From Deltaproteobacteria bacterium HGW-Deltaproteobacteria-6 (lineage in GTDB: Bacteria > Desulfobacterota > Syntrophia > Syntrophales > Smithellaceae): a stretch of 64,000 nucleotides of DNA. Position 1 is the stretch's first letter. The number at the start of each line of letters is the position of its first letter. The position numbers and the translations under genes are program-made. Where the stretch lies: contig PHAT01000005.1 of NCBI GenBank assembly GCA_002840435.1, positions 672,460 through 736,459 of the forward strand, in the 5' to 3' direction. This document shows, piece by piece, positions 61,237 through 64,000 of this stretch. The notes under the pieces are model-generated. The model was given only the letters and a program-made list of their open reading frames with translations. It had not been told where the DNA came from and ran no database searches.

Positions 61237-61902
61237 TCAGAATCGGTATTTCAGTCCTATCGCCAGAGCATTGGAGCCGCCTTTATCCGCGAAAAGGCCA
61301 TAGGCGTTTGACCGGTGATGAAGACGGGTGATTAAAGAGACGCGCGAGTATTCAGGCAGCCCCAAGGTTAACTCCATCATCCAATAGGCCAGCCACTTGG
61401 ACGTCGTTCCGTCGTTCATGATTTCAATTTCCGGGTCCGCCGTCGCGTAAGACGGTCCAAGTCCAAAAGCCAAACTGGTATCGATATATTTATCCCACCA
61501 GAACGCATCCCATCGGGCGGTCACAAGCGCGTTCAGCTCCCAATGGTTCTGAATGTTAAAATGCTTGACGACTTGCCCTTCTATCTCAAAACTCGCCATT
61601 TTTTTAAAGGCGCCTATCCGCCTGGCAATGCTGGCCGCCGCAAAATAGGAATTTTTAAAGTCCAGCGCTTCACCGACACCAAAAAAATTTTCCCAATGAT
61701 TGGTCGTCATTTGACCGGCAAAAATGTTTAAATAGTAAGGTTTTTTTTCTGCCTCATCGGCATGGGTAATGACGGGTGAAAAACAAATGATAATCAACAT
61801 GATTGACCATATAAAGCTGACCCTGTTCCGCCGGCTCGCGGCAATAAGCTTTATTTTGAATGGGTTTATTTGATGAAAATATTGATCGGGTATGGATAAC
61901 AT
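61237..61902 (-). CDS. PagL-like lipid A 3-O-deacylase / acyloxyacyl hydrolase family outer-membrane protein
   Basis: 221 residues. A signal-type hydrophobic segment ends near THADEAEKK (an unusually long N-region precedes it; GGAGATG supports the first ATG). The rest alternates beta-strand-like aromatic stretches (YLNIFAGQMTTNHW, WDAFWWDKYIDTSLAFGLGP) and ends in Phe (GLKYRF), as in small outer-membrane barrels. The active-site-like motif RLHHRSNAYGLF, followed by GGSNALAIG, matches the PagL His-Ser region. It may remove an acyl chain from lipid A. It is next to the SGNH gene island, hinting at a surface-modification locus. Confidence 0.78.
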   Translation of the reverse strand: MLSIPDQYFHQINPFKIKLIAASRRNRVSFIWSIMLIIICFSPVITHADEAEKKPYYLNIFAGQMTTNHWENFFGVGEALDFKNSYFAAASIARRIGAFKKMASFEIEGQVVKHFNIQNHWELNALVTARWDAFWWDKYIDTSLAFGLGPSYATADPEIEIMNDGTTSKWLAYWMMELTLGLPEYSRVSLITRLHHRSNAYGLFADKGGSNALAIGLKYRF

Positions 61903-62232
61903 TAAACCACATCTCCTTTCAGAAACAGGGTTTCAATTATTGCCTCATGCCATCACCCATACAAGGGGAGCCGAATTAAATTCCTTGAGACTGATATTTG
62001 CGTCTAATTCATGAAAAAGTCAAGAGGCTGTGTTGATGGATGATTATTAACAAAAGCAGCAGTTCGCGGGTATTGCGGATGCCTGACTGCAGAAAGTTGA
62101 GAATAATCCGGTGGCAAAATAACATTGCAGACAAAATATGAATAGGCAGCCGGTTCTCTTCGGTTCCGGTTGACGAGATCCCATGTGCCGTCATGTGCCC
62201 CCGGGGCTTCAAGGCGGCCTGGTGCCCCAAGC
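61903..62232. other. Intergenic region, no gene seen
   Basis: 330 bases upstream of the PagL-like gene and after the SET-domain gene, both on the minus strand. Only small hairpins (CCGG...CCGG near 62148-62171; GCCCCCGGGGC near 62200) are visible, with no clear U tract. Confidence 0.5.
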
Positions 62233-62709
62233 CTAGCTTTTTACGTCCAGCATGGTTCCACGGCAATTGGCCGCGCCGCACAGGCAGGCGTGTTCCTTTT
62301 TGACCCTGGTGGTTTTACGGCCTTCGATGGTCAGGCTGTAGTCGTAAAAGAGTTCCTCGCCGGGGTCGATATCGCGCACAGCATTAAGAAAGACGCGGTA
62401 ACCGTCCTGACAGGCTTCCAGATTCGGCTCGCAGGAATGGTTGATCCACCGGGCCGAGTTGCCGTCGTACTTGGCGTCGATGACATGGCCGTCGTCCAGA
62501 TGAAAGTAAAACGTATGGTTGGGCTGGCTGGGGTCGTGGGGGTGCCGGGCCAGAGCCTTGCGCCAGGTGATGATTTCTCCCTTGTATTCCAGAACTCTCT
62601 CGCCTTCCCGAATAGGTTTGACGGCGTAGACGCCCTTTCCGTGAATACCCGACTTGCGCACCTGTGTCCGGCGGCCGGCGGTTGAGGATATTTTGTTTTT
62701 GCTTGGCAT
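62233..62709 (-). CDS. SET-domain protein-lysine methyltransferase
   Basis: 158 residues. The SET core is complete: GIHGKGVYAVKPIREGERVLEYKGE (SAM-binding GxG and Glu-Tyr), DGNSARWINHSCEPNLEACQ (the NHSCxPN knot) and GEELFYDYSL (catalytic Tyr). A post-SET cysteine cluster (CLCGAANCRGTML) with the knot Cys should bind one zinc. Such eukaryote-like enzymes occur sporadically in bacteria; the target protein is unknown. It is monocistronic. Confidence 0.92.
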   Translation of the reverse strand: MPSKNKISSTAGRRTQVRKSGIHGKGVYAVKPIREGERVLEYKGEIITWRKALARHPHDPSQPNHTFYFHLDDGHVIDAKYDGNSARWINHSCEPNLEACQDGYRVFLNAVRDIDPGEELFYDYSLTIEGRKTTRVKKEHACLCGAANCRGTMLDVKS

Positions 62710-62896
62710 CGTTTGATCAGGACCTTCATGTGAATTGGTGGGCGTATATACAAGGAACGACCTTGCCGGTCAAGACCAATTTTACCATGACCTAAGATAT
62801 GATCCTGCTGTTTTTCTTACAGTTCATTTTGCAGATACTTATTAAATTAATTTGAACACCGGATGTTAAAGCGGGCGTAGTTTTCCAGGAAATTGT
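62710..62896. other. Intergenic region, possible small RNA on the plus strand
   Basis: No ORF. It precedes a strong plus-strand terminator although no plus-strand gene is present. AT-rich -10-like sequence (TATTAAATTAAT) near 62838-62850 could start a short transcript. Confidence 0.3.
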
Positions 62897-62942
62897 AATG
62901 CCCGGATACAATCATTCACTGAAACATATCCGGGCATTTTTT
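62897..62942 (+). terminator. Plus-strand intrinsic terminator with no obvious gene
   Basis: AATGCCCGGATA (62897-62908) pairs with TATCCGGGCATT (62927-62938), followed by six T. On the minus strand the U tract is weak, so it points to plus-strand transcription. Confidence 0.75.
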
Positions 62943-62995
62943 GAGATAATCATGATGGGTTAAGTCAGCTTTGACTCTTTCACACGCATTCTTTT

Positions 62996-63301
62996 TCAAC
63001 GAATCTGAATGCTGAAGTTCGGCAAATACAAACTGAACCCGGGTTGATGAGGTTCATAAACACGCACAACGGGCTGCGAGGCATAAACAGGAATTCTTTC
63101 CACAATCACCGGCTGACGATAAGGCCTCTGATAATAATGATGATCACGATAATCTCTGTGATTATATTGGTGATGTATTCGGTCTTGCCTGCCGCGATCG
63201 TCAAAGCGCCGGCCATTTCCCCAGCCCGGATCCGCTAATGCGGAAAAAGTAAAACCCGTAACGACTAGAATTGTGGCAAATGCCATGGTTAATTTTTTCA
63301 T
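62996..63301 (-). CDS. Small secreted His/Tyr/Arg-rich protein
   Basis: 101 residues, family not recognised. A signal peptide (MKKLTMAFATILVVTGFTFSALAD) is followed by a low-complexity region (RIHHQYNHRDYRDHHYYQRP) and a short aromatic C-terminus (PGFSLYLPNFSIQIR). The His-rich part could bind metal ions. GGAGAATG lies before the ATG. It resembles other small deltaproteobacterial secreted proteins of unknown role. Confidence 0.7.
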   Translation of the reverse strand: MKKLTMAFATILVVTGFTFSALADPGWGNGRRFDDRGRQDRIHHQYNHRDYRDHHYYQRPYRQPVIVERIPVYASQPVVRVYEPHQPGFSLYLPNFSIQIR

Positions 63302-63578
63302 TGTTCATTCTCCTTTCGCTTACCTTTCGTTGCTTTTGTATAACGCATATCTCATGCCAGGCAAATGGTGGCGAGCAACAGCCTTAATATTATTTGATTA
63401 TTTTAAATTTCTGGATTGTCCGGCGACAGTTCTGCCAATTATTAAACATAAAAGGTGGTTCGGAAGTATTCGATCTGAGTACGCAGATGGGTCGTTAGTA
63501 TCCATGGTTGGTAAACGGCAGCTGCATGGTTCCGCAGCCGTGTTTAACAGTCGGAAAAACAGGAAGCGCATCCTGAGA
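63302..63578. other. Intergenic region, nothing recognised
   Basis: 277 bases between the His/Tyr-rich gene and the end of the metallo-beta-lactamase-fold gene, both on the minus strand. No ORF, RNA or clear terminator was identified. Confidence 0.4.
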
Positions 63579-64000
63579 TTAAGCGGCGGTATAGAACAAT
63601 ATGTCGTTGATCAGGCTTTCCTTCAGTGCCCCGTCGCGTTTGAGTTCCTGGAGGTACACATAGGTTTCGTTGAGCGCCATGAACTTATCCCAGTCGTCCC
63701 AATCAGCCGCTGCCTCGCCGATTACCTCCGCGCAGATGGCATAGGTTGTTCTGGGCTTGGTGCTCAGGTTTTTCCGGAGCGCTTCCTTTTTCAAGGCATG
63801 ATGCGCGCGGATTTCCCGAATGCGCTCTGCAAGGCCGCTGAAAGAATTTCCATGCCCCGGATAGATGGTGGCAATCGGCAGCTTCTCAACAACGGTGAGC
63901 GACTCCAGATAGTTTTTCAGCGGCTGAAAAATTTCATCATAAATATTGGGGCTGAGACTTGGCGCGATATAAGGCAGGATATGATCGCCGGCCAGCAGCA
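63579..64000 (-). CDS. Metallo-beta-lactamase-fold hydrolase (C-terminal part; gene runs off the window)
   Basis: The last 140 codons of a gene that begins beyond base 64000. LLAGDHILPYIAPSLSPN supplies a metal-bridging Asp and IYPGHGNSFSGL a late His ligand, as in the glyoxalase II-like MBL family. A C-terminal helical domain follows (AERIREIRAHHALKKEAL ... DILFYTAA), of the kind seen in MBL proteins with a winged-helix tail. The substrate cannot be judged from this part. Confidence 0.8.
   Translation of the reverse strand, partial: LLAGDHILPYIAPSLSPNIYDEIFQPLKNYLESLTVVEKLPIATIYPGHGNSFSGLAERIREIRAHHALKKEALRKNLSTKPRTTYAICAEVIGEAAADWDDWDKFMALNETYVYLQELKRDGALKESLINDILFYTAA

Overview
The window reads as one contiguous stretch of chromosome from an anaerobic, Gram-negative bacterium. 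I infer a Desulfobacterota (deltaproteobacterial) lineage of the syntrophic or metal-reducing kind (Syntrophales-like). The evidence is periplasmic multiheme c-type cytochromes with an NrfD/ferredoxin module and system II cytochrome biogenesis, a four-subunit pyruvate:ferredoxin oxidoreductase beside a NuoEFG-like NADH module, methylmalonyl-CoA pathway accessory genes, several CoA-transfer and ADP-forming acyl-CoA synthetase genes, oxygen-independent (ThiH) thiazole synthesis, and many PAS-type sensor kinases with NtrC-type sigma-54 regulation. The genus assignment is inference only.

Layout. 1-5.6 kb: the end of a multiheme cytochrome, an NrfD-like membrane subunit, a Tat-exported 4x[4Fe-4S] protein, a 12-heme c7-type polymer and ResB/CcsB. 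This looks like a quinone-to-periplasmic-cytochrome conduit with its own heme-ligation genes. 5.7-12.7 kb: a chemoreceptor, peroxiredoxin, an Old Yellow Enzyme with a probable ATA start, a glyoxalase II-like and an isochorismatase-like hydrolase, UspA, and methylmalonyl-CoA epimerase plus a MeaB GTPase. 13-24.7 kb: an NCS2-type permease, a CoA-transferase/GNAT fusion, a hybrid histidine kinase, two small exported proteins (the first behind a near-consensus sigma-54 promoter), a kinase and an NtrC-type regulator facing each other, and two MaoC-type hydratases. 24.9-26.3 kb: a scar where a chemoreceptor 3' fragment abuts a Cache-domain fragment, followed by about 0.5 kb without recognisable genes.

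26.3-34 kb is a nine-gene minus-strand cluster: class I fumarase (two subunits), PorC-D-A-B, and NuoE/F/G-like subunits. It ties pyruvate/ferredoxin chemistry to NAD(H). 34-39 kb is housekeeping: recR, ybaB, dnaX, the SRP RNA, two serine tRNAs, tadA, a TonB-C protein and lepB. 39-54.7 kb holds a propionyl-CoA-synthetase-like enzyme, a SLOG-type protein, mutY, an OmpA-like/DUF4398 pair, YwbE, an ornithine cyclodeaminase relative, two ADP-forming acyl-CoA synthetase relatives, a butyryl-CoA:acetate CoA-transferase relative, a NarL-type two-component pair and a YaiI-type protein.

54.8-58.4 kb is a TPP-riboswitch-controlled thiESGHF operon. The riboswitch shows a clear three-strand switching design. 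58.5-61.9 kb contains an RluA-type pseudouridine synthase whose 3' third is repeated 1.8 kb downstream, diverged mainly at synonymous sites, and flanking an AT-rich SGNH-hydrolase gene. This is the clearest sign of recent gene acquisition. The end of the window has a PagL-like outer-membrane protein, a SET-domain methyltransferase, a His/Tyr-rich secreted protein and the 3' end of a metallo-beta-lactamase-fold gene. I saw no CRISPR array, transposase or phage genes. I did not find one clearly unprecedented system. The best leads are the rluA/SGNH duplication island, the riboswitch mechanism, the Por-NADH cluster and the 12-heme conduit.
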